Origin: Chloroflexota bacterium
GTDB taxonomy: Bacteria > Chloroflexota > Anaerolineae > Anaerolineales > DRMV01
Assembly (NCBI GenBank): GCA_013153375.1
Contig: JAADEN010000216.1
Coordinates: 1 to 6,397, forward strand
Length of the DNA stretch: 6,397 bases
Reading direction: 5' to 3'
A model generated the notes under the pieces. It saw only the letters and a program-made list of their open reading frames with translations. It searched no databases and was not told the origin of the DNA. Below, in pieces: positions 6,383-6,397 of the stretch; position 1 is the first letter of the stretch; every line of letters starts with the position of its first letter. The position numbers and the translations under genes were made by a program.

Positions 6383-6397
6383 ATGGCCCTTCCACGC
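6383..6397 (+). CDS. Start of a divergent gene, five codons visible
   Basis: An ATG at 6383 reads Met-Ala-Leu-Pro-Arg before the window ends. It is preceded by a full AGGAGG at 6370-6375 with a seven-base gap, one of the best ribosome sites in the window, so a real plus-strand gene very probably begins here. It is transcribed away from the fusion gene, and the two share the repeat-bearing intergenic region. Five residues are too few to name a product; a short basic protein such as ribosomal protein L32 sometimes begins in a similar way, but that is only a guess. Confidence 0.6.

Overview
The window is GC-rich bacterial DNA and almost fully coding. All genes but one lie on the minus strand. 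Clear Shine-Dalgarno sites, one TATAAT promoter and stop/start overlaps mark it as bacterial. A tandem array of GGTCAG-type heptads lies between two divergent genes. High GC, that repeat style and the gene content would suit a Chloroflexota (Anaerolineae-like) genome, but this taxonomic guess is weak and rests on general knowledge rather than a marker gene.

Reading in the direction of transcription, from right to left: at the right edge a plus-strand gene begins (only five codons visible). About 165 bases of intergenic DNA with the heptad repeats separate it from a 762-residue minus-strand protein (3928-6216). That protein joins a zinc ribbon, a GNAT acetyltransferase domain, a soluble ABC ATPase and a C-terminal ASCH (PUA-like) domain. 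It is the most unusual object in the window and resembles the poorly characterised 'ABC ATPase fused to acetyltransferase' family (COG2401).

A strong extended -10 promoter, whose -35 overlaps the stop codon of that gene, then starts a compact operon running to the left edge. The operon encodes a double-cassette ABC ATPase (2327-3844), two membrane permeases (1242-2330 and 224-1222) and the N-terminus of a 2Fe-2S ferredoxin-type redox protein (1-211). The first three are the cytoplasmic and membrane parts of a nucleoside/BMP-type importer. The substrate-binding lipoprotein expected for such a system is not in the window. Because the redox gene follows only 12 bases after the last permease, uptake is probably coupled to oxidation of the imported compound, for example a purine or pyrimidine by a molybdenum or flavin enzyme. 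That coupling is inference.

The large plus-strand open frames opposite these genes are judged to be GC-driven shadows.
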